Of a stretch of DNA of 64,000 bases, positions 18,594 to 26,995 are shown one piece after another (position 1 is the stretch's first letter; each line of letters opens with the position of its first letter). A model generated the notes under the pieces. It saw nothing but the letters and a program-made list of their open reading frames with translations, did no database searches and was not told the origin of the DNA. The stretch covers positions 5,270,001 through 5,334,000 of the forward strand of contig OY760427.1 of assembly GCA_963663495.1 (NCBI GenBank). The letters are read 5' to 3'. The DNA comes from G963663495 sp963663495 (GTDB lineage: Bacteria > Bacteroidota > Rhodothermia > Rhodothermales > Bin80). The translations under genes were made by a program, and so were the position numbers.

Positions 18594-19612
18594 ATGCGGC
18601 CCAAGGCATCTTTCTCCCTCTCTTCTCCTGCCGGTGAAGTCCTTTTTCAGAGGCTAAGAAACCAAAGGGCTGAGAACAAGGATCTGCGAAAACAGGTCCG
18701 TCGCTTGGAGAAAAAAGCAGATCGTCTATCCAAGAACAACGCGGATCAGGCTGCGACAATTGCCGATATGGCTGCGAAGATTAGCCATCTGGAAGACAGG
18801 TTGGAACAAGCGCATCGCCTACTCTCTGGCGAAATGAGTGAGCGTTACACACCGGCGGACAATGCGCAGCAAGGCCGGTTGTTTGGAGAGGAGCCAGTAG
18901 CTGTTGAGCCCGAGGAGCCGGACGAGTATGTCCTGGTAAAGCGCAAGCGGCGTGGGAAGAACAAGCCGGTGCGCGGGCCGATTCCAGACCATCTGCCCAG
19001 AGAGGTGATCCGCCTTGAGCCGGAGGGCAGCACCGCGGGTATGAAGTACATCGGCGAGGAAGTAACGGAGTACCTGGAATATGTGCCGGGCTTCACAAGG
19101 GTAGTACAGATTGTGCGGCCGAAGTACGTTGTCTGCAAGGAGCCTCACAAGGGGGTGGTCATAGCGCCGTTGCCGAAGCGTGTCATACCGAAGGGGAAGG
19201 CGGGTCCGGGGTTGTTGGCGTATTTGGCGGTAGCCAAATACGTGGATCATATGCCGCTATACCGGCTGCGGAAGAAGTTTCAGCGCCATGGCGTGAAGCT
19301 ATCGGCTGCTACAATGGGGGATTGGATTGCAAAGGTAGCGACGTATCTGGGTCCGTTAGGAGATACGTTGCGTAAGGAGGTGCTTCGTAGCGGGTATCTG
19401 CAGGTGGATGAGATAACATTCCCGGTGCAGAAGCCAAAGGAGAAGGAAGGGAAGAAAAACGAAGGAAAGACACATCGCGGCTATCTTTGGGTATACTTTG
19501 GGTATACTTGGAACCGCGGGCGAAGGTGGTGATGATGGATTACAGCCCGAGCCGTGCGCGCGCTGTACCGTGGGAATTCTTGCGCGGATATAGAGGGGCG
19601 ATGCAAACCGAC
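18594..19612 (+). pseudogene. IS66 transposase (TnpC) remnant, frameshifted and truncated
   Basis: The coiled-coil leader (about 18655-18840) is followed by the IS66 central region GPGLLAYLAVAKYVDHMPLYRL and LQVDEITFPV with the first catalytic Asp. The frame breaks near 19500. In another frame the homology continues (MMDYSPSRARAVPWEFLRG, then MQTDG) until about 19612, where it joins a second IS66 end in inverted orientation. The rest of the transposase is missing. Confidence 0.82.
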
Positions 19613-20009
19613 GGCCGGTAAAAGAAGTACCGGTGCGAAGGTGCCAGTCCAATCATGACAGCGTCAGCCTGGCCAGGTACGAAGCAGAGACCGGTGCAAA
19701 GAACCGCACCCGTATCCTACCTGTGCCGCTTCCCTTGGCGCTGCACTGCCTATCTCCACGAAGCCTCGGCTGCAGTCTCTTGGCGATACTTCCGCCTCCA
19801 ATAATGCAACTGCGCGTACGAGAGGCCGTGCTCTGCACGAAACACCGCTGCGGACTGGGTCCTTTCGTTATACTGCTCTACCAGCGGAAACATCTCTTCC
19901 GCCGTACGTTTGGGCCTTACCATGCGATCTGGGGTCTGGGTTCTCACGTCTACGGGTAAGCTCCCCAGAACCCATCACATAATCAAGATGTAGTTCACCG
20001 CACGCTTAC
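19611..20009 (-). mobile_element. IS66 left-end fragment
   Basis: The minus strand starts with GTAAGCGTGCGGTGAAC at 20009, the usual IS66 terminus style, and includes a complete small ORF and the first codons of the second IS66 gene (MIGLAPSHRYFF) before breaking at the junction with the remnant at 18.6-19.6 kb. It parallels 55676-56110. Confidence 0.8.
19750..19947 (-). CDS. IS66 accessory protein (first ORF)
   Basis: 65 residues (MRTQTPDRMVRPKRTAEEMF...), a helix-turn-helix-type IS66 leader ORF with GLSYAQLHYWRRKYRQE. It is intact but stranded in a truncated element. Confidence 0.7.
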   Translation of the reverse strand: MRTQTPDRMVRPKRTAEEMFPLVEQYNERTQSAAVFRAEHGLSYAQLHYWRRKYRQETAAEASWR

Positions 20010-20224
20010 CCCGGTGCTGCAAGGTGCTATGGGAACGGCGGCAGGAAGAAGGCTCTATGGAGGTTGTAGCCCTTGCGTGGAAAGCCCGGTGCCGGTTGTA
20101 CAAGCGGTTTCATATACTTAGCCCGGCTAAGGCGCGTTTTGTGACCAGATGGTACACCTGCTGGTGGACATTCTCTGGGAAGCGCCGCATCTACGCACCG
20201 ATAGGTCGTCAGAAGGTAACGTAG
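20010..20224 (+). pseudogene. Possible transposase C-terminal tail
   Basis: A frame with EVVALAWKARCRLYKRFHIL resembles the C-terminal VALARKL...LY pattern of IS110-like transposases. There is no start, no catalytic part and no clear end, so this is tentative. Confidence 0.25.
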
Positions 20225-20543
20225 CTTGCATTTTACAACAAAAAATGATCTACGGAGCGACGATGGGATACGCGCATATACCTTGGGTTAGCCCGTTTTC
20301 AATGAATACGCGTTCTCAGATAGTGGCAGCTCCCGTCAAAACCAAAATGATGCGTTACGGTCCTTTGGGACAGCGCACGCGAGCACCAGATTGATTAGCC
20401 GTCAAAGCCGCCCGGTCATTTTTTCGGAGGTCAAGCCCAAAGTCTTCATGTACACTTCATAATTAAATCATCACATGGGGTCCTACTATACTGGTACCTA
20501 CCTCCCTTGAGATACATACCCATGCTACATCGTACGAACCCCC
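20225..20543. other. Intergenic region upstream of the K+ channel gene
   Basis: About 320 bp and more AT-rich than its neighbours. It probably carries the channel promoter, but no box could be assigned with confidence. Confidence 0.4.
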
Positions 20544-21374
20544 ATGCGCTTATTTAGCTCTGATACCCTTAGGGGGCGGCGCTTGGTGCTGCACGACCTG
20601 ATTTTCGGAGGCGATTCGCCGCAGGGCAGGCTATTTGATGCCGTACTAATCGCGGTAATTATCGCCAGCGTCGGTGCGGTCATGCTGGAGAGCGTGGAAG
20701 CAATCGGTACCCGCTTCAAACGGGGTCTGATTCGGCTGGAATGGTCGTTCACGATCATATTCACGCTGGAATACCTGCTTAGGCTCTCGTGTGTTGGTAG
20801 ACCGTCCCAGTACGTACGCAGTTTTTATGGATTTGTTGACCTGCTGGCCGTAATACCCACCTATTTGTCTGTCCTACTCCCGGGGGCGCAGGCACTTCTG
20901 GTCATCCGGCTGCTACGGATTCTTCGTGTGTTTCGCGTACTGAAACTTGTCCTTTACCTCAAGGAGGCCAACTATCTTCTAGAGGCTCTCAAAGCCAGCC
21001 GCCGCAAGATCACAATCTTTATAGTGACCGTGCTGACGTTGGTTACGGTATTGGGATCGCTTATCTACCTGATTGAAGGGGCAGACAACGGGTTTGACAG
21101 CATACCGCGCAGCGTATACTGGGCGATCGTGACATTAACAACGGTAGGATACGGTGATATTTCTCCGCAGACACCCTTAGGACAGGCCCTTGCGGCGGTG
21201 GTCATGATTATCGGGTATGGCATCATAGCGGTACCAACGGGGATTGTAACAGCAGAATTGGCACGCGTATGGGAGGGTGACAGCAAACCTGTCAAAAAAA
21301 TGTGCCGCCATTGCTATCATGCGCAGCATTCGAAGAAAGCGCGATTCTGTAGCCGCTGCGGTTCCCAGCTATAG
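20544..21374 (+). CDS. Voltage-gated-type potassium channel with C-terminal zinc ribbon
   Basis: 276 residues. Six membrane segments are visible: S1 DAVLIAVIIASVGAVML, S2 FTIIFTLEYLLRL, S3 FVDLLAVIPTYLSVLL, S4 with spaced arginines RLLRILRVFRVLK (about residues 127-139), S5 IFIVTVLTLVTVLGSLIYLI, then the selectivity filter TTVGYGD and S6 AAVVMIIGYGIIAVPTGIV. The Arg ladder in S4 argues for voltage sensing, and TVGYGD for K+ selectivity. The soluble tail carries CRHCYHA...CSRCG, a four-cysteine zinc ribbon of about 20 residues in place of the usual RCK or coiled-coil tail. Confidence 0.93.
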   Translation: MRLFSSDTLRGRRLVLHDLIFGGDSPQGRLFDAVLIAVIIASVGAVMLESVEAIGTRFKRGLIRLEWSFTIIFTLEYLLRLSCVGRPSQYVRSFYGFVDLLAVIPTYLSVLLPGAQALLVIRLLRILRVFRVLKLVLYLKEANYLLEALKASRRKITIFIVTVLTLVTVLGSLIYLIEGADNGFDSIPRSVYWAIVTLTTVGYGDISPQTPLGQALAAVVMIIGYGIIAVPTGIVTAELARVWEGDSKPVKKMCRHCYHAQHSKKARFCSRCGSQL

Positions 21375-21524
21375 TGCGCTCCCCGTGAAATGGATTCACA
21401 TCGCGATGACTGGGAGGCCGCGAAAGGAGGACACTAGCGTCCTCAGTGCCCCACTGCACAGCTCGTCCTTGCCTCTTCCGACACGCCCCTGCAACCAGGA
21501 AAGCATCGCTATCCTGCGGCGTTG

Positions 21525-22316
21525 ATGGGTAAAATCACAGAGCAAACGCGCCAAGGCCAGCCGCGCTTCTCGGCGAGGCTGGGGAAGCGTTTCAGACACC
21601 GAGAGGCAGCGTGTGTGGGATTGGGCGCGGCGGCCCTCGTCACGGTGTTCGCCACCACCATCCGGTATACGTATCCCAGCACGCTCACACTGCTTCCCAA
21701 GGTCACAGCACCGCACGTTGCTGATCCGAGCTACAGCGGTACCACGTTCCAGTTCGAGGGCCGTGTGACCAGAGTTTCGACACTGCCCTCCGGCATCCTG
21801 ATCTTGCGACTGTACGACCCCACGATGGACATGAACATGGAATCGTCCGTATTCCCATCACTGGGCTGTCTTCCAGAGAAACCCATCAGGGACGAGACGG
21901 TGCGCATAACGGGTAATCTCGGCATGTACCGGGGGCGGCCGCAGATTCGACCGCTGTCCGCCGATCATGTGCAGGTTCTGGTGCCGCTCGAAAATGCCGC
22001 CTTGATGCCGCTATCCGCTGTAATTTCCGGGCAATCGGGAAGACATGTGCTGGCCGGACCACTAACCGTTGACCGCATAAGCTCATTTACCAGCCAAAGC
22101 GGTGGTCGTCACGTCCGACTAGAACTGTCAGATGCACGCCCGGAGGGCACGAGCCAGGCGAACGTAAACGGCGTGATGTTCGAAGGTGACCAGACAGCCT
22201 GCGAGCTCCGGAGGCTGAGCTCTGGACGTGCGGTTGTCGTAGGGGCAGAGGTGACAACGTACAACGGTGCACCATCATTAACCATTAAGCGGGTCGTGGC
22301 GGCCCACATGCCGTGA
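21525..22316 (+). CDS. Membrane-anchored OB-fold-like protein coupled to the permease-nuclease fusion
   Basis: 263 residues from ATG 21525 (a TTG lies just before it). One N-terminal hydrophobic segment (AACVGLGAAALVTVFATTI, about residues 29-47) should anchor it with the rest outside the cytoplasm. The outer part appears to contain two OB-fold-like beta units (around FEGRVTRVSTLPSGILILRL and GPLTVDRISSFTSQSGGRHV). OB folds often bind nucleic acid, but ligand binding is not shown by sequence. The TGA overlaps the GTG of the next gene (GTGA), so the two products are probably made together. Confidence 0.6.
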   Translation: MGKITEQTRQGQPRFSARLGKRFRHREAACVGLGAAALVTVFATTIRYTYPSTLTLLPKVTAPHVADPSYSGTTFQFEGRVTRVSTLPSGILILRLYDPTMDMNMESSVFPSLGCLPEKPIRDETVRITGNLGMYRGRPQIRPLSADHVQVLVPLENAALMPLSAVISGQSGRHVLAGPLTVDRISSFTSQSGGRHVRLELSDARPEGTSQANVNGVMFEGDQTACELRRLSSGRAVVVGAEVTTYNGAPSLTIKRVVAAHMP

Positions 22317-24634
22317 ACCTCATCGCTGCCGTCCTTGGAGCGCTGGCAGGTATTGTTACGGGTCTGATACCCGGCATACATGTCAATACGGTAACCGCTC
22401 TCTTGTTGGGCAGCAGCGCCGTGCTGGCTTCGTTTGGACTTGGATTCTCAGCGCTGTTGGCTTTCACATGTGCTTTGGCGATCTCGCACACTTTTTTTGA
22501 TGTCGTGCCCGGGCTGTTCCTGGCCATCCCCGGTGACGAGGCGTTTGCCCAGCTGCCAGGCCATCGGCTGGTCAAGGATGGTGAAGGAGAGGCGGCAATT
22601 CGCCTTTCCGTGCTGGGAAGTGCGATGGGCTTGGTACTTGGACTTACGGTCATGCTCGTGGGCACACTTACCAGGCAAATTGAGCGACTGGAGGGATGGA
22701 TCAGTCCGGTGATGTTCTATGTGCTTGCAGGCGTGTCGGTAATTCTGATTCTGACGGATCGGCCTAGGCGATGGGCTTTATTCACCTTCCTCAGCAGTGG
22801 GCTGCTGGGCATTGCCGTGTTCGGGTCGTCTCTGGTGGCGGGGGGCAGCGATGCTCCCGTTAACGCGCTTTTCCCGGCACTGGCAGGGCTGTTTGGAGTG
22901 GCGGGACTCTTGTTTGCTATTGGCACCGCGGAGCCTAAACAAACGCTTCCTCCATCCGTGAGAAAAACGCTAGGACTAAGCAAGCTGCAAATTACGTTGT
23001 CTGGATGGATCGGGGGCATAGCCGGACTCCTTGTGGGATTGCTACCCGGGCTCGGAGCCGCCAACGCGGCCACAATGCTCCTGCTAATTGAGGAGCGCAT
23101 GCCATGGCGCAATCGCCGCCGGGGCCATTCTCAGAGCGTAATCCGTTCCCGGGGCTCACGAGACGAGGCTGCTGATGCACGCTCATACTTGGTTACTACT
23201 TCGTCGCTAAACACCTCGGAGGCATTGTTCGCTATCGCCGCACTGTACGTGATTCAGCGCAGTAGAAGCGGTGCGTCAATCGCCGTGGAGCAGATTCTTG
23301 GTGGTGAAGTGATCAGGTCAGACCTTACGGCAATGGCAGTCGCGATGGGAATTGCAGGAGTCGTGGCCATTACGGTCATGTGGAGCGGTGGTCCGCGCTT
23401 TGCGGGGTTGTTCAGTCGTCTGGACGAAACCGGTATCAATTGGGCGGTAATCACTTTTCTGGCGGTACTGACGTTTGCGCTACTCGGGCTTGGCGGACTG
23501 ACCATCCTTGTGGCTGCGACTGCGATTGGCATGATACCGCTCCTGTACGGGGTGCGGCGCGCCCAGCTGATGGGGTTCTTCCTAGTCCCTGCCATGCTGT
23601 TTTTCTCGGGATACCAAGGCCAGATTGTCGCACTACTGCCGATTGAGCAACGTACAGCCCCCCTGCTACCATCCATCACGTTCGCAAGCATCAACATCGC
23701 CATATTAGCAGCTGCAGTAATCGGTGTCTGTGTCTATTTCGCTACGCGGGGGGCCGGAGCATGGACCGATCAGCGCCCCCGAGCGCGCCTAGCGGTGGGG
23801 ACAGTAGGAGGCTTAGTGGCAACGACCGTTTTGGTGCTGGCACTCATGAGGTATGCCTACCCCAAGGGGATGGAGCCTCCGCTGACGCTCGCTCCCCCCG
23901 CACAAGCGGTGGGAGGATGCATTGATGATGTGATTGACGGTGATACGTTCCGATTAGACAGCATGGGAAGACGTATCAGGGTCAGGTTGAAAGGCATTGA
24001 TGCACCCGAGTTGCGAACGACGGACGGACACGCTGCACGAGCTTGGGTCGAAGAACACTTCGCCGAAGCATGTGTGGACTGGAACCCCGAGGGCGTAGAC
24101 GTATATGGGCGCATCGTCGCGGGTATATTCCTCAAGGACGGCACGTTCCTGAATGGCGAGATTGTTCGCGCAGGTTACGCGCGGGTAATCACGGAGTTTG
24201 CCTACAGTCAGCAGAATCAATTGCTGGGTTGGGAAAACGAAGCCCGTGCCGCTAAACATGGTATATGGGGGGACACACCACCCCCACGAGCCCAATATCC
24301 TGCGCCGGAAATCGCGCGCTGGGATGACAACGGGGACGGACGCATTACATGCATGGAAGCGCGGCGCCACGACATTGCTCCCGTAACACGCAGCCATCCT
24401 GCCTACCCGTTCATGCACGATGGTAACGACGATGGCATCGTGTGCACTGGCGGCGCGCCGCCAGTGCCATCCTCGAGGGAAGCCTCACAAGAAGCCGAGC
24501 GCTGGGATGATAACGGGGACGGACGCATCACATGCGCGGAAGCGCGGCGTCACGGCATTACTCCCGTTAGACGAGGCCATCCCGCCTACCCGTTTATGAA
24601 CGATGGTAACGATGATGGCATCGTGTGCAACTGA
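22313..24634 (+). CDS. TctA-like permease fused to staphylococcal-type nuclease and two DxDxDG repeats
   Basis: 773 residues from GTG 22313. Residues 1-515 are a many-helix membrane domain with two PG-containing repeats (GLIPGIHVNTVTALLL and GLLPGLGAANAATMLL), as in TctA/COG1784 permeases. Residues about 535-660 are a thermonuclease domain: VIDGDTFRL, RIRVRLKGIDAPEL and VYGRIVAGIFL supply the Asp and Arg residues of the SNase active site. Residues about 665-715 and 728-773 are two near-identical units, each with WDDNGDGRIT and DGNDDGIVC, Ca2+-binding-loop-like and Excalibur-like. The DNA of these units is nearly identical too, indicating recent duplication. No frameshift separates the domains. 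The nuclease follows the last membrane helix and would face outward if that helix exits. Confidence 0.85.
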   Translation: MNLIAAVLGALAGIVTGLIPGIHVNTVTALLLGSSAVLASFGLGFSALLAFTCALAISHTFFDVVPGLFLAIPGDEAFAQLPGHRLVKDGEGEAAIRLSVLGSAMGLVLGLTVMLVGTLTRQIERLEGWISPVMFYVLAGVSVILILTDRPRRWALFTFLSSGLLGIAVFGSSLVAGGSDAPVNALFPALAGLFGVAGLLFAIGTAEPKQTLPPSVRKTLGLSKLQITLSGWIGGIAGLLVGLLPGLGAANAATMLLLIEERMPWRNRRRGHSQSVIRSRGSRDEAADARSYLVTTSSLNTSEALFAIAALYVIQRSRSGASIAVEQILGGEVIRSDLTAMAVAMGIAGVVAITVMWSGGPRFAGLFSRLDETGINWAVITFLAVLTFALLGLGGLTILVAATAIGMIPLLYGVRRAQLMGFFLVPAMLFFSGYQGQIVALLPIEQRTAPLLPSITFASINIAILAAAVIGVCVYFATRGAGAWTDQRPRARLAVGTVGGLVATTVLVLALMRYAYPKGMEPPLTLAPPAQAVGGCIDDVIDGDTFRLDSMGRRIRVRLKGIDAPELRTTDGHAARAWVEEHFAEACVDWNPEGVDVYGRIVAGIFLKDGTFLNGEIVRAGYARVITEFAYSQQNQLLGWENEARAAKHGIWGDTPPPRAQYPAPEIARWDDNGDGRITCMEARRHDIAPVTRSHPAYPFMHDGNDDGIVCTGGAPPVPSSREASQEAERWDDNGDGRITCAEARRHGITPVRRGHPAYPFMNDGNDDGIVCN

Positions 24635-26209
24635 CGTATGCCCTTGGATTGGTAGCGGAAAAACGCGTAACAACGGCCTCTTAACGGATCTCAAACGGTA
24701 ATCGCAAGTGGCACCAGACAAATAGCGTTTCACATCTGCTCCAAGGGGAGAACCGTTCAAGGCAATGCCGCAACAGAGCGGATCCGCTTGCGCGGCGCTA
24801 CCAGAGGATCGTCGAAAATTCCCGTGCGACTCGTCATTTCGGTCCCTAACCCGGGCTAATGCAGACTTCACCACCCGCCCTTCCAACAGTCGCCCACAAC
24901 ACCGATATTTCTGACTAGCACCTTGTAAACGCTTGCGCTTGTCATTTCCTTTGGGAATTATGTTACGTGGGTGACCAACTGTACACAGTGAGGCACTAGT
25001 ATCAATTTCACGGGTCATAGGGGTCGGTAACCCGAACGCCCCTCGCCGTGCAGAAGCCCCAATCCCGGAGGCCAGTATGTTTGCAGCCGCATTCAGGTCT
25101 GCATGATCCGCATGTCCACAGGACATACACGTGAATGTGCTCTGCGTCTTACGGTTACTCGCTTCTGTGTGCCCACACACAGAACACCGCTGACTGGTAT
25201 AGGCAGCGGTAACCTTTATCACCTTGCGGCACTTATAGCTCAGCATCTGATCCAGCTGGCCCCAACCTGTTCGCAGTATTCCACGGTTGAGGCCAGACTT
25301 CTGTCTGACGTTTGTGCCAAAGCTCTCCATCGTCCCCTTAGCTGAACGTGTCATCGCTTTGATCTTTAGGTCCTCCAGTATCACCGTTGAGGAGCAATTG
25401 GCAATACTGCGACTTACCTGGTGGTTCGCATTCTTAAGGACGTTAGCACGCTTGCGCTGTATGCGGGCGATTCTATGCTTCCGCCTGTTACGACGGTTGG
25501 AGCCTTTCTTCTGTCTCGCCAGTCTTCGCTGATGCCGCTTCAACTTGGCATCAAGACGCTTCGTATCCGGTTGTCTGATAATGCTTGTATCGCCCTCTGT
25601 GGAGACCATAGCGACCTGCCCGCAATTACGGTCAATGCCTACAGCACTGCCGGTATCCTCTATTACAGGTGCCTCAATCTTGTAGCAGATGACAGCATAC
25701 CATTTGCCGGCGTTCTTCTTTACAGTGGCTTTGATGGGTATACCATCAGGGTACGGGTTGCCTCCCCGCCTGCGGAGCGCCATATATCCCACTTTCGGGA
25801 TATACAGCTTGCCATCCCGAACCCTTACGTTATCCGGGATCGTGAACGAAGGCGTACTACCACGTCTGGAATGGAATCTCGGTCTTCTCTTACCTTCCTT
25901 GAAGAATGCCTTCCATGCATCCGCCTGATATTTCAATGTGTATCTAACGACACCATAGGAGTATTCAGGTAGCCACTCGACCGTACGGCGCAGTGCCGTG
26001 AACCGCTTCCCCAGCGAGAAGAAGCTTACCGAGGGCGGCTTCTCTCCAGCCTCTTTCGCTTTCTTGTAGGCCTCGCTCTGCTCTGCGAGGATGGCATTCC
26101 ACACAAACCTACACGCACCCGCTAATCCAGCAAGTTGCTTGGCGTTACTTCGACTTCCGGGCAACAGCCTGTATGTGATATTGCGGTATGCACTAACCGT
26201 TTCGGGCAT
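24485..26209 (-). CDS. tnpB: TnpB homologue copy C, with stop-loss extension
   Basis: The first 414 or so residues match copy A and keep all RuvC and zinc residues. At the normal stop the sequence reads CGTAACATAATTCCC instead of CGTATATAATTCCC, so translation would run about 158 codons past the element end, through the ISNCY debris and antisense to the last 150 bp of the nuclease fusion gene. The extension is not expected to be functional. The product may still fold as TnpB with a junk tail. Confidence 0.8.
   Translation of the reverse strand: MPETVSAYRNITYRLLPGSRSNAKQLAGLAGACRFVWNAILAEQSEAYKKAKEAGEKPPSVSFFSLGKRFTALRRTVEWLPEYSYGVVRYTLKYQADAWKAFFKEGKRRPRFHSRRGSTPSFTIPDNVRVRDGKLYIPKVGYMALRRRGGNPYPDGIPIKATVKKNAGKWYAVICYKIEAPVIEDTGSAVGIDRNCGQVAMVSTEGDTSIIRQPDTKRLDAKLKRHQRRLARQKKGSNRRNRRKHRIARIQRKRANVLKNANHQVSRSIANCSSTVILEDLKIKAMTRSAKGTMESFGTNVRQKSGLNRGILRTGWGQLDQMLSYKCRKVIKVTAAYTSQRCSVCGHTEASNRKTQSTFTCMSCGHADHADLNAAANILASGIGASARRGAFGLPTPMTREIDTSASLCTVGHPRNIIPKGNDKRKRLQGASQKYRCCGRLLEGRVVKSALARVRDRNDESHGNFRRSSGSAAQADPLCCGIALNGSPLGADVKRYLSGATCDYRLRSVKRPLLRVFPLPIQGHTSVAHDAIIVTIVHKRVGGMASSNGSNAVTPRFRACDASVPVIIPALGFL
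24640..24927 (+). repeat. Decayed right end of an ISNCY element
   Basis: 24808-24927 aligns with 51245-51352, the right end of the intact ISNCY element (CGTCGAAAA, GTCATTYCG, CAASAGTCGC, final TTCTG). It is heavily diverged. The part before 24800 has no recognised content. Confidence 0.55.
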
Positions 26210-26415
26210 GGCACTGTGATATATAACTCCCTAATATATGATAATTATATTCCATGCGTACCCACGTGTTGAGTTATTTGAAATAATTGCAGTTTTTCGT
26301 GAAAAGCGGGAACCGATTATGAAAAACTGGCGAAAGCCATCCTGTCTGCACCACCAAAGCACAATAAGTAACTCCTGCGAAAACGCGTGGCATTCAGCCA
26401 TATAACTCCCATATC

Positions 26416-26735
26416 TTTCTCCGCTTGCAGAGAGGATTGACGCTATCCGCAATAAGATCATTGGTAACGCGGAGGACAAGGGCCGGGCATACAATACGGA
26501 TCAGCTTGACGATCAGCACATTATCCGTCGCATGGTGCTCAAGCGGTGCGTCTACGGTGTTGATAAGATCCCAATGGCGGTAGAGCTGGCCAAGGTGTCG
26601 CTTTGGCTCCACACCTTCACCGTCGGCGCTCCGCTAAGCTTTCTTGATCATCATCTCCGATGCGGCGACAGCCTGTTCGGCGAGTGGGTGGCTCGCGCTG
26701 TGCAGAGGACAAACGAACATAGTAGCCTTTTCCTA
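26416..26735 (+). pseudogene. Internal fragment of a large adenine-type DNA methyltransferase gene
   Basis: The frame encodes about 106 codons. The stretch NTDQLDDQHIIRRMVLKRC then VYGVDKIPMAVELAKVSLWL and FLDHHLRCGDSLFGEW is the segment of Eco57I/type IIG-like and DISARM DrmMI-like methyltransferases that lies between the SAM site and the NPPY motif. Neither SAM motif I nor NPPY is included. Both sides end at element termini (26409 and 26736). Confidence 0.8.
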
Positions 26736-26905
26736 GGGAATTATATTGCTGAGTACCCACGCGTTTTGGCACCCGTTATTTTGCGCTGTGGTGGTGTAGT
26801 TAGGATGGCTTGCTCCAGTTTTTCATAATCAGTTCCCGCTTTTCGCGAAAAACCTGCAATTATTTCGAAAACCTCAGCAAATGGGTACTCAGCCATATAA
26901 CTCCC
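26736..26905. repeat. Stand-alone 170-bp MITE
   Basis: The ends are GGGAATTATATTGCTGAGTA and, inverted, GGGAGTTATATGGCTGAGTA, with similarity continuing for about 25 bp. The interior matches the module fused 5' of tnpB in elements A, B, C, F, G and H. It has no coding capacity. Confidence 0.85.
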
Positions 26906-26995
26906 TTTCGTTTCCCCGCACCCTTGCGATCCAGGAGCTTGCCCGCCGGCAACCCGCAATCGCCAATCTCCGTGTGGCAGCCGCGCGATAACAAA

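Larger units (their letters stand above)
24953..26905. mobile_element. Composite of tnpB element C, methyltransferase fragment and MITE
   Basis: The left end is GGGAATTATGTTACG (24953). The right end is the inverted GGGAGTTATATGGC of the MITE (26905). Flanks are TTTCCTTT (24945-24952) and TTTCGTTT (26906-26913), matching at 7 of 8 bases. The individual parts lack their own target duplications: the inner junction of element C (26409/26410) and the MITE left flank do not match. The block therefore appears to have moved as one unit carrying 326 bp of foreign coding DNA. Confidence 0.65.
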
